Of a stretch of 64,000 bases of DNA, positions 43,665 through 54,196 are shown piece by piece. Position numbers and translations under genes: made by a program. How positions within the stretch are numbered: the first letter of the stretch is position 1; each line of letters begins with the position of its first letter. Origin of the DNA: Lachnospiraceae bacterium (GTDB taxonomy: Bacteria > Bacillota > Clostridia > Lachnospirales > Lachnospiraceae); the NCBI GenBank assembly GCA_028693165.1, contig JAQUVX010000011.1, positions 1 through 64,000 on the forward strand, given 5' to 3'. Under the pieces are notes generated by a model. That model made no database searches, had not been told where the DNA came from, and saw only the letters and a program-made list of their open reading frames with translations.

Positions 43665-44567
43665 TTAGTACAATCCTCTCCGAATCAGTTCCCGGATCGA
43701 ATCCACCACGACCTGCTTATCTTCTTTATATGTCACGCCAAACCACTTATCCTCTGTCGCCAGCGCCGTCACTTCCGCTTCGCCCTTCTTGATCATCTTG
43801 TCAATAATCTTCGGCAGCAAATACTCGGACTTCACATCCTCCGAAGCAATTGCACCAAGGAATTCTTTAAATCCAGTCTCCAACACGCTGATAAATGATG
43901 CAGGTAATCCCCACATATTCATGGAAACACAACTGTCGACCGCAACCTCTCGATCCTCACCGTTCTCGCCTTTCGCCTGTAACACACCATCTTTCAGCCG
44001 GATCTCATACGTCTCCGTGACATCCACCATCTTACCGTCCTTGATGTCACATACGCCTCTGGTCACGCCGCCATTCTCACTTAAGGTGTTGGTCAGCTTA
44101 AACGCCGCCATACACAGATCCATCGGACTCGCCAGCTCATCCATCTCATTTACCAGATATTCATGGATCTTGGCAAATGCCTCCTTGCCATAATAATCAT
44201 CTGCGTTGATTACGATAAATGGCTCTGCCACCACATCCTTCGCCGCAAGCAGCGCCTGTCCGGTTCCCCATGGCTTGGAACGATTCCATTTTCCTTTATA
44301 TTCCTGCGGAAGATCATCCACTTCCTGATACGCATAGGCCACTTCCGTCAACTTCTCAATCCGATTGCCAATAATCTCCCGAAAATCCTTGTCCAGATCC
44401 TTACGGATGATAAATACCACTTTGTTAAATCCAGCTTCCAATGCATCATGGATTGAATAATCCATAATAATCTCTCCATTTGGTCCAACCGGCTCCAACT
44501 GCTTGATTCCACCGCCAAAGCGGCTTCCAATACCTGCTGCCATAATTACCAGTGCTGTTTTCTTCAT
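43665..44567 (-). CDS. Sugar-phosphate nucleotidyltransferase
   Basis: 300 residues. The N-terminal A-A-G-I-G-S-R-F-G-G-G-I-K-Q motif and V-I-N-A-D-D-Y-Y-G near residue 118 define an NTP_transferase enzyme that joins a sugar-1-phosphate to an NTP. The exact nucleotide and sugar cannot be read; a role with the nearby GHMP kinase is possible. The start overlaps the stop of the glf remnant by four bases. Confidence 0.85.
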   Translation of the reverse strand: MKKTALVIMAAGIGSRFGGGIKQLEPVGPNGEIIMDYSIHDALEAGFNKVVFIIRKDLDKDFREIIGNRIEKLTEVAYAYQEVDDLPQEYKGKWNRSKPWGTGQALLAAKDVVAEPFIVINADDYYGKEAFAKIHEYLVNEMDELASPMDLCMAAFKLTNTLSENGGVTRGVCDIKDGKMVDVTETYEIRLKDGVLQAKGENGEDREVAVDSCVSMNMWGLPASFISVLETGFKEFLGAIASEDVKSEYLLPKIIDKMIKKGEAEVTALATEDKWFGVTYKEDKQVVVDSIRELIRRGLY

Positions 44568-45088
44568 TTGTTCAACCCCTCCTCACACCGCTCCAGTGCC
44601 GACGCAATCACTGCGTCCATATCATAATACTTGTACTCGCCAAGCCGTCCACCGAAGATTACCTTTTCTTCCTGCTCCGCCAGTTCCTTATATTCCTCAT
44701 AAAGTTTCCCGTTCTTCTCATCGTTTACCGGATAATATGGCTCATCCCCCAGTTTCCATTCAGAGCTATACTCGCGGCTGATCACCGTCTTCGAAAGATC
44801 CTTGCCTTCATCATCCTTCCCAAATTCAAACCACTTATGCTCGATGATTCTCGTCCATGGAGTCTCACGATCCGTATAGTTCACTGCAGCATTTCCCTGG
44901 AAATTTGGCGCCTCCGGAGTCACTGCGCCCCACATCTTATTGAAGGTGTACATGTTAAACGGCAGCGAATACAATTCTCCATGATAATTCGCTACCGGTG
45001 AATTCGTAAACCGGTTAAATTCCGCGAACTGCGTGATATACTTGTGAACATGAATGCCCTCTACGTCCTCGGTGTATACATTTCCCGC
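44564..45088 (-). pseudogene. Internally deleted second glf (UDP-galactopyranose mutase) copy
   Basis: Three separated blocks of UDP-galactopyranose mutase are fused in one frame: an N-terminal piece (A-G-N-V-Y-T-E-D-V-E-G-I-H-V-H), a middle piece (Q-F-A-E-F-N-R-F-T-N-S-P-V-A-N to N-K-M-W-G-A-V-T-P-E), and the C-terminal third from F-Q-G-N-A-A-V-N-Y-T-D onward. About 17 residues are missing between the first two and about 190 between the last two. The FAD-binding N-terminus is also gone, with a TGA in frame just upstream. It cannot be an active mutase. The nucleotide sequence remains similar to the intact glf at 40264 but clearly diverged. It marks the left edge of the AT-rich glycan locus. 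Confidence 0.88.
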
Positions 45089-45097
45089 TTTATTTAC

Positions 45098-46231
45098 TCA
45101 TGCCTTTGTCGTGTTATAGAGTCCTATCAAACACCTTTTCCCGATCTCATACAACTTCACACCCAAATAAGATATCAGAAATATTCCCACAGTCATTCCT
45201 ATCGTATAAACCACTTCCCCCGCCACACCTGGCACATTAGCAAATACCACATTTTGAATCAACTGAATCCAACCTCGCGCCTGTAGGTATTCATATATCG
45301 GAAGATGAACCAGATAAATAAGAAATGAACACGATGACAAATTCAATATTAGCCAGCTATTTTCTGTTTTTAAATATCGTCCCGCAAACAACAGACATGC
45401 CCACACGATACACAGACCACAAAATAAGCCAATAAAGCTATACCAATAAAGAAGACATATGAGATTAATATGTAAAGCATCTGCTTTTATAATCAAAAAC
45501 ATTCGAAGCAGGTTCATTATCACAAAAAGCAAGCCTGGTATCCAAAACGAAAAATGTTTCTTAAAATCATCTCGATACTTATAGAGATACCAGCCCCAAA
45601 TCATCTCGATTGATGCTGGCACTACTGCATTAATTGAATGATGAGAAAAACCTCCCAACGCATTTCTCGAAAGATCATTTAATACAAAGAAAGCCGCAGA
45701 CACCCATAAAAATGTTCGAATTTTTATTTTATCTTCCCCCAGGTGTTGCACAAAAGCATACATGATCGGAAAACAGACTATTAATAATATGTGCACATAT
45801 AAATACCACAAATGGTCAATACCTTGTACCGGATTTTTCCATTCTAACAATGTAATGATAATCGTTCGAATTTCCTGCCTCGTGTGATAGACACTCTGCA
45901 CAAGATTTTCTCCCCGCCATAACCAGCCACCAAACAGATAGATGATTATCGAAAACCCAATCATAGGACAAAGAATCTTAGACACCATCTTTTTCATTTG
46001 TGAAACATAATTTCCATCTCGAAACAAAAACGCTCCTGTTATCATCCAAAAAACTGCCACACCATCCGCCAGAAAACACGCAATTAGCAAACGACTGCCA
46101 TCCATATAGCCCTGCTCCTGATATCCAAGACAAACATGGACTCCAATTACAATAAGGCACGCCATCAAACGTGCCAATTCTATCCCAACATCTCGTTTTG
46201 ATGACTGTCTAACTGCAAAATCTTCTTTCAT
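45098..46231 (-). CDS. Membrane acyltransferase (acyltransferase 3 family)
   Basis: 377 residues with about ten hydrophobic helices and the family's N-terminal segment (R-D-V-G-I-E-L-A-R-L-M-A-C). Members add acetyl or other acyl groups to surface sugars. The conserved early histidine is present (V-I-G-V-H-V). The ATG overlaps the stop of the upstream glycosyltransferase by four bases. The coding strand is clearly AT-richer than the genes to the left of the glf remnant. Confidence 0.85.
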   Translation of the reverse strand: MKEDFAVRQSSKRDVGIELARLMACLIVIGVHVCLGYQEQGYMDGSRLLIACFLADGVAVFWMITGAFLFRDGNYVSQMKKMVSKILCPMIGFSIIIYLFGGWLWRGENLVQSVYHTRQEIRTIIITLLEWKNPVQGIDHLWYLYVHILLIVCFPIMYAFVQHLGEDKIKIRTFLWVSAAFFVLNDLSRNALGGFSHHSINAVVPASIEMIWGWYLYKYRDDFKKHFSFWIPGLLFVIMNLLRMFLIIKADALHINLICLLYWYSFIGLFCGLCIVWACLLFAGRYLKTENSWLILNLSSCSFLIYLVHLPIYEYLQARGWIQLIQNVVFANVPGVAGEVVYTIGMTVGIFLISYLGVKLYEIGKRCLIGLYNTTKA

Positions 46232-47196
46232 TTCACTGCTCCCCGTTTAACACGCTCCAGATACCGAAAAACAGCTTTGTGCATCGAACCCGGAGAGGAA
46301 AACAAACAATCATATTTTTCCCAAACACAAAACAGTTTATCTACCAGTTCTTTTTTCCTCTCTTTATCTGTATATTGCTTTAAATCATATCCCATAAAGC
46401 TAACTGACCAATTAAAAAAAGATTTTTTATATTCATCAAGAATCCCAAGTTCTTGCCAATACTCCGCAATCGTGTCAACTAATTCAATATGCTGATCGTA
46501 TTTCTCGTCTAACCGTTTAGACGCCGAGAACATAAGTGAATTTTCTCGATACCATCGATAACAATATAGCCTGTCATCCAAAAAGGATATGCTGCCCGCC
46601 TGCGGAAATGCATAAAATTGAAATACAAGATCTTCTCCAAATTTAATAGTTTCATCAAACTCCAACTTATTCTTATTAATAAATTCACGTTTAAAGCATT
46701 GCCTCCACACAAACGGAAATGCTCCACGCTCCTCAAATAATGCTTCCTCAGAAAACTTCTCATATCTGAATTTTCTTGGCGATAACGTGTTCATCAGCCA
46801 TACACCCGGTTCTGGATATTCCGGAAAACAGTATGCACCAAATGAGATTATATCTGGTGCAGTTTCCAAAATTTCTTTATACAAACATTCACACGCATTC
46901 CGGGTTATGTAATCATCCGAATCCAAGAACAAAACATAATCCCCAGTAGCTAACCGTATGCCTGCATTTCTTGCAGAAGATAACCCACCGTTTTCCTTTT
47001 CAATATACCGGATTCGATTATCATGCTTAAGATATTCCTTTACAATTTCATCAGACTTGTCTTTGGTCCCATCATTAACACATATGATTTCAATATCGTA
47101 CAAAGTCTGCGTTATAACACTTTCCAGACATTGGCTCAAATATTGCTCAACATTATAGATTGGAATGATAATTGATATCTTTGCCCCTTTTTTCAT
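46228..47196 (-). CDS. Glycosyltransferase family 2
   Basis: 322 residues. I-S-I-I-I-P-I-Y-N-V-E near the start, V-N-D-G-T-K-D near 41 and F-L-D-S-D-D-Y near 90 are the nucleotide and DXD motifs of GT2 enzymes of the capsule type. The C-terminal part (about 210-320) is variable and presumably sets the acceptor. It is followed by an overlapping acyltransferase gene. Confidence 0.88.
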   Translation of the reverse strand: MKKGAKISIIIPIYNVEQYLSQCLESVITQTLYDIEIICVNDGTKDKSDEIVKEYLKHDNRIRYIEKENGGLSSARNAGIRLATGDYVLFLDSDDYITRNACECLYKEILETAPDIISFGAYCFPEYPEPGVWLMNTLSPRKFRYEKFSEEALFEERGAFPFVWRQCFKREFINKNKLEFDETIKFGEDLVFQFYAFPQAGSISFLDDRLYCYRWYRENSLMFSASKRLDEKYDQHIELVDTIAEYWQELGILDEYKKSFFNWSVSFMGYDLKQYTDKERKKELVDKLFCVWEKYDCLFSSPGSMHKAVFRYLERVKRGAVK

Positions 47197-47199
47197 ATG

Positions 47200-48369
47200 C
47201 TATTTCCTCTGTGTTAATTTTTTGAAGAATAATGCTATTGTATATGCAACCCCATGATCACCAATACACCGAATACCGCCCTGCATCTTGCGCGGAATAA
47301 AGGTAATTGCACGCCCAATTCGGTAGGACTTTGAATTCAGAATTTTTTCCAGCTCTGCATTTGCCTTTCTGGAGCTCATTGCCATATTCGTATGCGCCTG
47401 AACCGGATCATTGATAATATCCAAAAGTCTTTCCCATTTGTAATCCTCAAAATATTCTTTATTTAAAGTTCCATTCTTCATATCTTCTGCAAATTCATTA
47501 GAAAACCGTTCCATAAATAAATACTTATATTTTGAGGCTAAGCGCTCATAATTCCATATATAGGAATCATATTTGATTCTATTTTTGACATATTCCAGCT
47601 TCCCTCTTTTATAAGGTCTTTCACTAAGGAAACGCTCCATTTCCTCATACTCATCACACACGCAGAAAACTTTTCCCTTTGAGTTCACTGACGAATTTTC
47701 ATTGTCCTGTCTGTAATGCAGATACGCCTCCCGCACTAACTGGATGCGTTCAGCACAAGTCCACACCTTAAAATTGAAAGAAGCATCCTGATAAGAAGCA
47801 CCTGGTGTCTCATTAAATCTAATTCCATTCTCTTTTATGAACTCATTTCTATATATCGATGACCATATTGTAGGTTTAATATTGAAAAACTCTACCTGCT
47901 CCATCTTGGCATTAAAATCTTCAGATGGGCATATCGTACGATTGCACATAATCTTAGATGCAATCTCTACTTTTTCATTTTTTTCTTCTGGAATAGAATA
48001 ATATAAATAATATCCCGATTTCACCACATCCAGACTCTGGTTTTTTGCAGTCTGATATAGCTTTTCGAACATATTAGCATCTGCATAGTCGTCTGACTCC
48101 ACAATACCAATGTACTCTCCCTGTGCCAAATCAAACCCGCGATTCATAGAGGCCCCATATCCCGAATTTTCTTTATGAATCACTTTAACGCGAGAATCCT
48201 TTTTGACATACTCATCAATTATAAGTGGTGAAGAATCTGTAGAACCATCGTTTACACATATAATTTCAATGTCTTTCAATGTTTGATTTACCACACTGTC
48301 CAGGCACTGCCTCAGATACTTTTCAACATTATAAATTGGTATTACTATAGATACCTTTACCATCATCAT
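47200..48369 (-). CDS. Glycosyltransferase family 2 with S-Y-R-I-G-R tail
   Basis: 389 residues. The GT2 core has V-S-I-V-I-P-I-Y-N-V-E, N-D-G-S-T-D-S-S and V-E-S-D-D-Y. The C-terminal segment N-S-K-S-Y-R-I-G-R-A-I-T-F-I-P-R-K is shared, with changes, by the GT2 proteins encoded at 56215 and 57383 and may form an amphipathic membrane-contact helix. The start overlaps the stop of the DUF6020 gene by four bases. Confidence 0.88.
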   Translation of the reverse strand: MMMVKVSIVIPIYNVEKYLRQCLDSVVNQTLKDIEIICVNDGSTDSSPLIIDEYVKKDSRVKVIHKENSGYGASMNRGFDLAQGEYIGIVESDDYADANMFEKLYQTAKNQSLDVVKSGYYLYYSIPEEKNEKVEIASKIMCNRTICPSEDFNAKMEQVEFFNIKPTIWSSIYRNEFIKENGIRFNETPGASYQDASFNFKVWTCAERIQLVREAYLHYRQDNENSSVNSKGKVFCVCDEYEEMERFLSERPYKRGKLEYVKNRIKYDSYIWNYERLASKYKYLFMERFSNEFAEDMKNGTLNKEYFEDYKWERLLDIINDPVQAHTNMAMSSRKANAELEKILNSKSYRIGRAITFIPRKMQGGIRCIGDHGVAYTIALFFKKLTQRK

Positions 48370-50285
48370 TCCTCCTGATTTTCAGTATTCTTTCTCAACA
48401 GAATCATTAGTGCTGGGGATGAAACTGCTGCTGGTGCAAAATAGCGAAAACAATCATTCACCGGCGAAGCGATACAGGATAAAATCACCAAGAGAACTGC
48501 CATGATCGGCAATAGCTCAAGATAACGTTTCCTACGCAAAAAGAAGTAGCCCAGCAAAACGATACTCCACGTATAATATGCGCAATGATCCGTAAGGTTC
48601 AACACTGGCAAGACATCCCATAATCGTGCCCAGGCATGAAGAACCTCCCTTCCCGTTTGTCCCCAATCGTGATAATGAAATGTATAGTTTTCCCCATTTG
48701 CTGTGCGAATCCAATTAAAGATCGTCATACCACTATTGTAATTCCCCGCCCAATATGGAAACTCCGGCGTAAAAGCATAATACCCATAACTTTGAGCTAC
48801 TGCTGCTTCCACATAAGATTTGGGATATTTTGCAAACATTCTCAGCCATGTTTTCAGGTATTCGCTCTTACTGCTTTCATCTTTGATGTGCCCCATTATC
48901 TGATCCTTAATTGGATCTGATAAAATAGGATTATACTTTTCTGCTAACGAATCATATTCCATCACTTGATCTATGACCGTTTTCTCTTTATCACTTATCT
49001 TATCCGAATAATCCCGTACCGTTCTCGCGGTTTGCTGCAATGGAATCGACAATGCCTCAACTTTGCTTCCAGCAGCCACACCTCCATAATTCATAATGTA
49101 ATGATTGTATCCAAAATATATTCCTAAACACCCCAGCAAAATCAAGCAGTATCGCCAATATGCCCTTCTTAGCAGAATTACCATGAACATAATTGTGAGT
49201 GGCGCCACCGCATAAATCAGGTTATTTCTAAATAAAGATGCCATAACCCCTGCAACACTGTACAAAAGAAAATGTTTTAATTCAAGCCGCCGCTTATTTA
49301 TATCCAGAACCAGTATTGCTGCCATTATGATAAAGAGGCAAAACCACGCAAGTCCAAAGGTATCTTTAAACGCATGCTTTGCATATGCTCCCCATACAGG
49401 AGTCACCGCAAAAAATACCATTACCGACAGATAAATACCTTTCGGCAAATTTCTTTTTTTCAAATTATATACCAGGTAACTAAAGATAGCCGCCATTATG
49501 GTATCGCGGGTAAGCACATATAAAAAAACGCCAATATTTTCACTGTGTAATCTTACCCCTATTTTATAAAATATTCCCAATACACAGGAAGAAAACCATG
49601 GATCATGGTTGCTTGCAAAGCCACCATTTATACCGAGAAAACTATTCAGTTGACGATATACATCCCAATCCATGCTTGCCGGATAATACGTGACAATCCA
49701 GGGAAGCCAGGCAAGAAAAATAACACAAAAAGCTGCTAATCCTATATGTCTGGTTAATACTTTTTCAAATGCCCTTGCCGGTCTGTCGGATCTGACCGCA
49801 CATTCTTCTATATATTCCCACAGATGATCTGCCCAATAACCAAGCATATAAAACAGATTACTCCAGCCAATAATAAGCAGACTTCCAACCACTACGCCAT
49901 AATAATCCTTCAGGAAAAACAGGCTGTCTAAATAGTACATCGCCAATCCTGATACATTTAATAAACCAAACACAACACTGAGCAGACACAAAACTGGTCG
50001 AATATTCTCTTTTTTTCTTCTATGCTCATATGATGTAATCACAATACAGGCAAAAAAGAAAAGACTCAGCATTATCCACTCAACCTGGTATCCATCCAGG
50101 GATTTTGATAATTTTATCATTGCATTAGCCAGACTATTTTGAGTTGTTTCATCTTCAATGAGATCTGGCAGAATATAACGAAAAGAGCAGGCTGTACCAA
50201 TAAATATCCCTCCTAATCCCATTAACACTGTCTTCATGGGCGAAGTAAATATCTGCTTTACTGTACACTGATTTTTCATTTCCAT
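48366..50285 (-). CDS. DUF6020-like polytopic membrane protein
   Basis: 639 residues with a dozen or so hydrophobic helices. Y-Y-P-A-S-M-D-W-D near residue 210 and N-H-D-P-W-F near 233 are in the conserved external loops that recur in the broken paralogue (52465-54067). G-I-P-L-Q-Q (I read S-I-P-L-Q-Q here) is in the soluble segment. Function is not established for the family; its size, topology and glycan context suggest a GT-C type glycosyltransferase or polymerase. It precedes and overlaps a GT2 gene. Confidence 0.75.
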   Translation of the reverse strand: MEMKNQCTVKQIFTSPMKTVLMGLGGIFIGTACSFRYILPDLIEDETTQNSLANAMIKLSKSLDGYQVEWIMLSLFFFACIVITSYEHRRKKENIRPVLCLLSVVFGLLNVSGLAMYYLDSLFFLKDYYGVVVGSLLIIGWSNLFYMLGYWADHLWEYIEECAVRSDRPARAFEKVLTRHIGLAAFCVIFLAWLPWIVTYYPASMDWDVYRQLNSFLGINGGFASNHDPWFSSCVLGIFYKIGVRLHSENIGVFLYVLTRDTIMAAIFSYLVYNLKKRNLPKGIYLSVMVFFAVTPVWGAYAKHAFKDTFGLAWFCLFIIMAAILVLDINKRRLELKHFLLYSVAGVMASLFRNNLIYAVAPLTIMFMVILLRRAYWRYCLILLGCLGIYFGYNHYIMNYGGVAAGSKVEALSIPLQQTARTVRDYSDKISDKEKTVIDQVMEYDSLAEKYNPILSDPIKDQIMGHIKDESSKSEYLKTWLRMFAKYPKSYVEAAVAQSYGYYAFTPEFPYWAGNYNSGMTIFNWIRTANGENYTFHYHDWGQTGREVLHAWARLWDVLPVLNLTDHCAYYTWSIVLLGYFFLRRKRYLELLPIMAVLLVILSCIASPVNDCFRYFAPAAVSSPALMILLRKNTENQEE

Positions 50286-50289
50286 CTTA

Positions 50290-51459
50290 CTAATCCCTTC
50301 TCAAAACATCTCGCGTATATACCTTGTCTTTTACATCTTCCAAAGCATCATCCCATCGATTTGCCACAATCACATCCGATACCCGCTTAAACTCCTCCAG
50401 ATTCCGTATCACTTTAGAGCGAAAGAACTCATCGTCCTTCAAAGTCGGTTCATACACCACTACTTCTACGCCCTTCGCTTTAATTCGTTTCATAACCCCT
50501 TGGATCGAGGACTGCCGAAAATTATCTGAATTAGATTTCATTGTCAATCGATACACACCTACGACTGACGGATTTCTCTCCATTACGCGCTCCGCCACAA
50601 AATCTTTTCTTGTCCGGTTCGCATCCACGATTGCTCCCATGATATTGTTTGGCACATTCTGATAATTCGCAAGCAGTTGCTTCGTATCCTTCGGCAAACA
50701 ATAGCCGCCATATCCAAAAGAAGGATTGTTATAAAAATTTCCAACTCTTGGATCCATACAAACGCCCTCGATAATCTGCTTACTGTCCAAACCGCGAACT
50801 TCCGCATAAGTGTCCAATTCATTGAAAAATGATACTCTCATTGCTAAATACGTATTTGCAAAAAGTTTGATGGCTTCCGCCTCTGTCGAACCAACAAACA
50901 AAGTTTGAATGTCTGCCTTAATAGCACCTTCCTGAAGAAGTCCCGCAAATGTACGTGCACGGTCAGAATCTTCCCCCACAACAATTCTGGATGGATACAG
51001 GTTATCGTACAAGGCCCTGCCTTCCCTCAAAAATTCCGGCGAGAAAATAATATTCTCAGTTCCATACCGCTCTCTCATACGCTTAGTGTATCCTACCGGA
51101 ACCGTGGACTTAACAATAATCAGTGCCTGCGGTGCATACTCAAGAATCTTCTCAATCGCATCTTCCACAGAGCTGGTATCAAAATAATTCATTTTAGGAT
51201 CATAATTGGTCGGAGTAGAAACAATCACAAATTCCGCTCCGTTATAAGCTTCCTTTGGCTCCAACGTTGCTCTTAAGTTCAATGGCTTCTCCGCCAGATA
51301 TTTCTCTAACTCCTTGTCAACAATCGGTGATTTGCGATTATTGATCATCTCCACCTTCTCTGGAATGATATCCAGCGCTCTCACTTCATTGTGCTGTGCT
51401 AAGAGCACTGCATTTGACAACCCTACATATCCGGTTCCTGCTACTGCAATTTTTCTCAT
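50290..51459 (-). CDS. ugd: UDP-glucose 6-dehydrogenase
   Basis: 389 residues from M-R-K-I-A-V, with GAGG seven bases upstream (a GTG two codons earlier is less likely). The NAD-binding motif A-G-T-G-Y-V-G-L-S and the catalytic-cysteine segment [10 protein letters not shown] near 250 are intact. It oxidises UDP-glucose to UDP-glucuronate; the short form (about 390 residues) is common in Firmicutes capsule loci. UDP-glucuronate could feed the GT2 enzymes around it. I infer UDP-glucose as substrate; UDP-ManNAc is a less likely alternative. Confidence 0.87.
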   Translation of the reverse strand: MRKIAVAGTGYVGLSNAVLLAQHNEVRALDIIPEKVEMINNRKSPIVDKELEKYLAEKPLNLRATLEPKEAYNGAEFVIVSTPTNYDPKMNYFDTSSVEDAIEKILEYAPQALIIVKSTVPVGYTKRMRERYGTENIIFSPEFLREGRALYDNLYPSRIVVGEDSDRARTFAGLLQEGAIKADIQTLFVGSTEAEAIKLFANTYLAMRVSFFNELDTYAEVRGLDSKQIIEGVCMDPRVGNFYNNPSFGYGGYCLPKDTKQLLANYQNVPNNIMGAIVDANRTRKDFVAERVMERNPSVVGVYRLTMKSNSDNFRQSSIQGVMKRIKAKGVEVVVYEPTLKDDEFFRSKVIRNLEEFKRVSDVIVANRWDDALEDVKDKVYTRDVLRRD

Positions 51460-51492
51460 TTCCACACCTCACACTGCATAGTTTTCATTCTA

Positions 51493-52431
51493 TCATATTT
51501 GTTTTCTCTTATACGCGTCTTCAATCATATTCAGTCGAAATTCATACTGCTGTCGATCTTTCTCAACCATCGTAGCTAAAATAACACCAGAAAAGAAAGA
51601 CAAAATTGCTGCCGTCTCAATAAACCCTGCCACAATCAGCGTCGGGAAATTTGGAACCATTCCCGTGTGAATAAACTTAATCAAAATCGGAACAAACAGT
51701 ACCACTGCAAAAAATGTCATAACCGCCGCAAACCCGCCAAAAAATCCCATCGGCCGATAATTTTTATACAGTCTGAATATCGTTCTTAAAACTTTTATTC
51801 CATCCGAATACGTATTTAGCTTTGACTCACTTCCCTCCGGTCGATCACGATATTCAATAATCACATTTTCGATTCGCATATTTTTTTCTACCGCATGAAT
51901 ACTCATCTCTGTTTCAATCTCAAATCCTTTGGATAAGACCGGAAAGCTTTTCACAAACAAGTAGCTGAATGCTCTGTATCCCGTCATAATATCCCGAATA
52001 TTCGTATGAAAAAGCTGGTTGATGCTGCCACGCACAACGCTATTTCCAAGATTATGAAACGGCCTCTTATTTTCCTCGAAATATGTAGATGACAGCCTGT
52101 CCCCCACAACCATATCCGTCCTTTTCTCCAGAACCAGCTCTGCCATCTGGCGTCCATACTCCGCCGGATAAGTGTCATCTCCATCAATCATAATGTAGCA
52201 TTCTGCATCGATCTCCCGAAACATTCTGCGTATTACATTTCCTTTACCCTGCTGATACTCATGACGAACAATCGCTCCTGCTGCCAATGCCAGTTCCGCG
52301 GTATTATCACTGGAATTGTTGTCATAGACATAAATCGCTGCCTCTGGAAGCTCCTTTTTCCAATCTGCAACCACCTTTTCGACTGTCTTGCTTTCATTGT
52401 AACAGGGTATTAATACTGCTATTTTATCCAT
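51493..52431 (-). CDS. GT2 glycosyltransferase of the DPM type with membrane helices
   Basis: 312 residues. V-L-I-P-C-Y-N-E-S-K-T, Y-D-N-N-S-S-D-N-T and M-I-D-G-D-D-T-Y-P define a GT2 of the polyprenyl-phosphate type. Two C-terminal membrane helices (about 230-250 and 265-290) follow. It probably loads a sugar on a lipid carrier for use outside the membrane, for example by the DUF6020 proteins, if those are GT-C enzymes. Confidence 0.87.
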   Translation of the reverse strand: MDKIAVLIPCYNESKTVEKVVADWKKELPEAAIYVYDNNSSDNTAELALAAGAIVRHEYQQGKGNVIRRMFREIDAECYIMIDGDDTYPAEYGRQMAELVLEKRTDMVVGDRLSSTYFEENKRPFHNLGNSVVRGSINQLFHTNIRDIMTGYRAFSYLFVKSFPVLSKGFEIETEMSIHAVEKNMRIENVIIEYRDRPEGSESKLNTYSDGIKVLRTIFRLYKNYRPMGFFGGFAAVMTFFAVVLFVPILIKFIHTGMVPNFPTLIVAGFIETAAILSFFSGVILATMVEKDRQQYEFRLNMIEDAYKRKQI

Positions 52432-52464
52432 GTTTGCACTCTCCTCTTAGTATTATATATCATT

Positions 52465-54067
52465 CTATCCTTGCGCATCTCGGACAAAAATCATTCCAAA
52501 CATCAGTGGTAACGCCATTGCTATACACAGAACATACCTCCACTGATATGCTACTGGTGTCGAAATCATAATCGTTATCCAGTTTCCAATAACTGGCATT
52601 CCTACAATTAACGCTCGCCAGCCTGATTTTACTCCTAAAACAATCCAAATTGCTATAAAAAACCAGAATGCTATTCCTGATCCAAAAATTCTTGTTTTAG
52701 GCACTATAAATGACTCAATTCTTTTTTGCACATCTTCTGGAAAAATTGATTTTATTGCAACGTCTTTCTCAACAAACCAATCTTTCCACGCCGCAGTATA
52801 AATACTTGTATATCTCTGATTATTTTCCGCATTGTCTAGTGACCAAAATCCATAAGTATTTCTCAAATATACATCCACATATATTCTAATGTTAGTTGGT
52901 AATAGCGTTGCCCACGTTTACATAAACTCTTTTTTATGATTATCAAGAAAAGCATTATCTAACGGTGCTCCCCCCCACTTCAATTTATCTGCAGAATACG
53001 GATTATAATTTTCTTTTATAAATTTAACAGGAATAACCTGTTCGATAAATTGAAGTTGCTCATCATCTATTTTTCCATTATAGTATACAACGCCAGCCAT
53101 TTGCTGCAACGGAATACCAACAGTTTCTTTAAACAAATGAGTAATGTGATTCTTCTTTTCAAATCCATGGCTCGCAAATATAACAACTACAAGCACGCCC
53201 GACAAAGCAATATAACTTTTCCATCTTGACGGATATGTTATAAACATGCAAAAAATCAAAAATGCAGAAACATACACTCCATTATTACGCAATAACGAAA
53301 ACAACAATAGCAGACATATCAGCAACATCGTGTGTGCATTCTGCAATATCTCCCCCTTACTTTTCCAAAATTCATACAATAATGGTATCCACATTAGTAT
53401 TAACAATGAGAATGGAATGTCTTTAAATATATTTACCATTATAATGTTTAAAAATGGATACAGTGTATAAATCATAACCATTATTAACCATATTCTCTTA
53501 TCTATGCCTTTTTCATAGAGCCACAACAGGCAATATGAATATACTACGGCTGTCAGCAAAATTTGCAACACACTTAGTGCTAATAATGCAATTTCATAAT
53601 CCCCCCCCAAGTTTCAAAACAAATCGCACCACGGCTTGAACCAGCACTACATAGAACCATGGGTGTTGTCTCATACATGCAGTACCTTCACTGGTTAAAA
53701 TAAACAATGTATCATACATCCCTGTTCCTGGATAAAAAACCAATAAATAGAATGAGCCAACTAATACGATACCCAAAAACAACTTAATATATAACTTTTT
53801 ATGTTCTTCCTCAAAGACACTTCTTTTTTCAGAAAAATATTTCTGTATCTTATATAGACATAGAATTACTATTAAAAACCAAATTACCCCTATCGGAAAG
53901 CGCCACATCTCTACTGTTCTGTTGGAATTTTCTTTGAAAACAGGCGTCAATAAAAAGGAGAATCCAAATAGGATTGATGTCAATATGCCGAATACTACGA
54001 CACCCAAATTTGTATTTTTAACGGTTTTATTTCTCAAATTGTCTTCGCGCCTATCCTTCAACTTCAT
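52465..54067 (-). pseudogene. Disrupted DUF6020-like membrane protein, G8 tract frameshift
   Basis: Three consecutive reading segments belong to one protein related to the intact DUF6020 gene at 48366. Segment one starts at 54067 (M-K-L-K-D-R, AAGGGA upstream) and runs to a run of eight G on the coding strand (53601-53608), where the frame is lost. With seven G it would continue straight into segment two (K-L-G-G-D-Y-E-I). Segment two ends at an in-frame TAA (52918-52920), and the same frame carries on as T-W-A-T-L-L-P-T-N into segment three. So there is one slip-prone frameshift and one nonsense codon. As it stands the protein is not made in full. The G-run resembles phase-variation tracts; the TAA argues for genuine decay, unless it is a sequencing error. 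Confidence 0.85.
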
Positions 54068-54196
54068 TGTTAATCCCTTCTCTTTTGTATATAAATCCTC
54101 TAAATAGTTATTAATCGATATAAAAAACACTCCAGAATCAACCCAGTAATCTTAAAAAGCTAATCAAATAGTCTTTCTTATGAAATTTCTTTAAGC

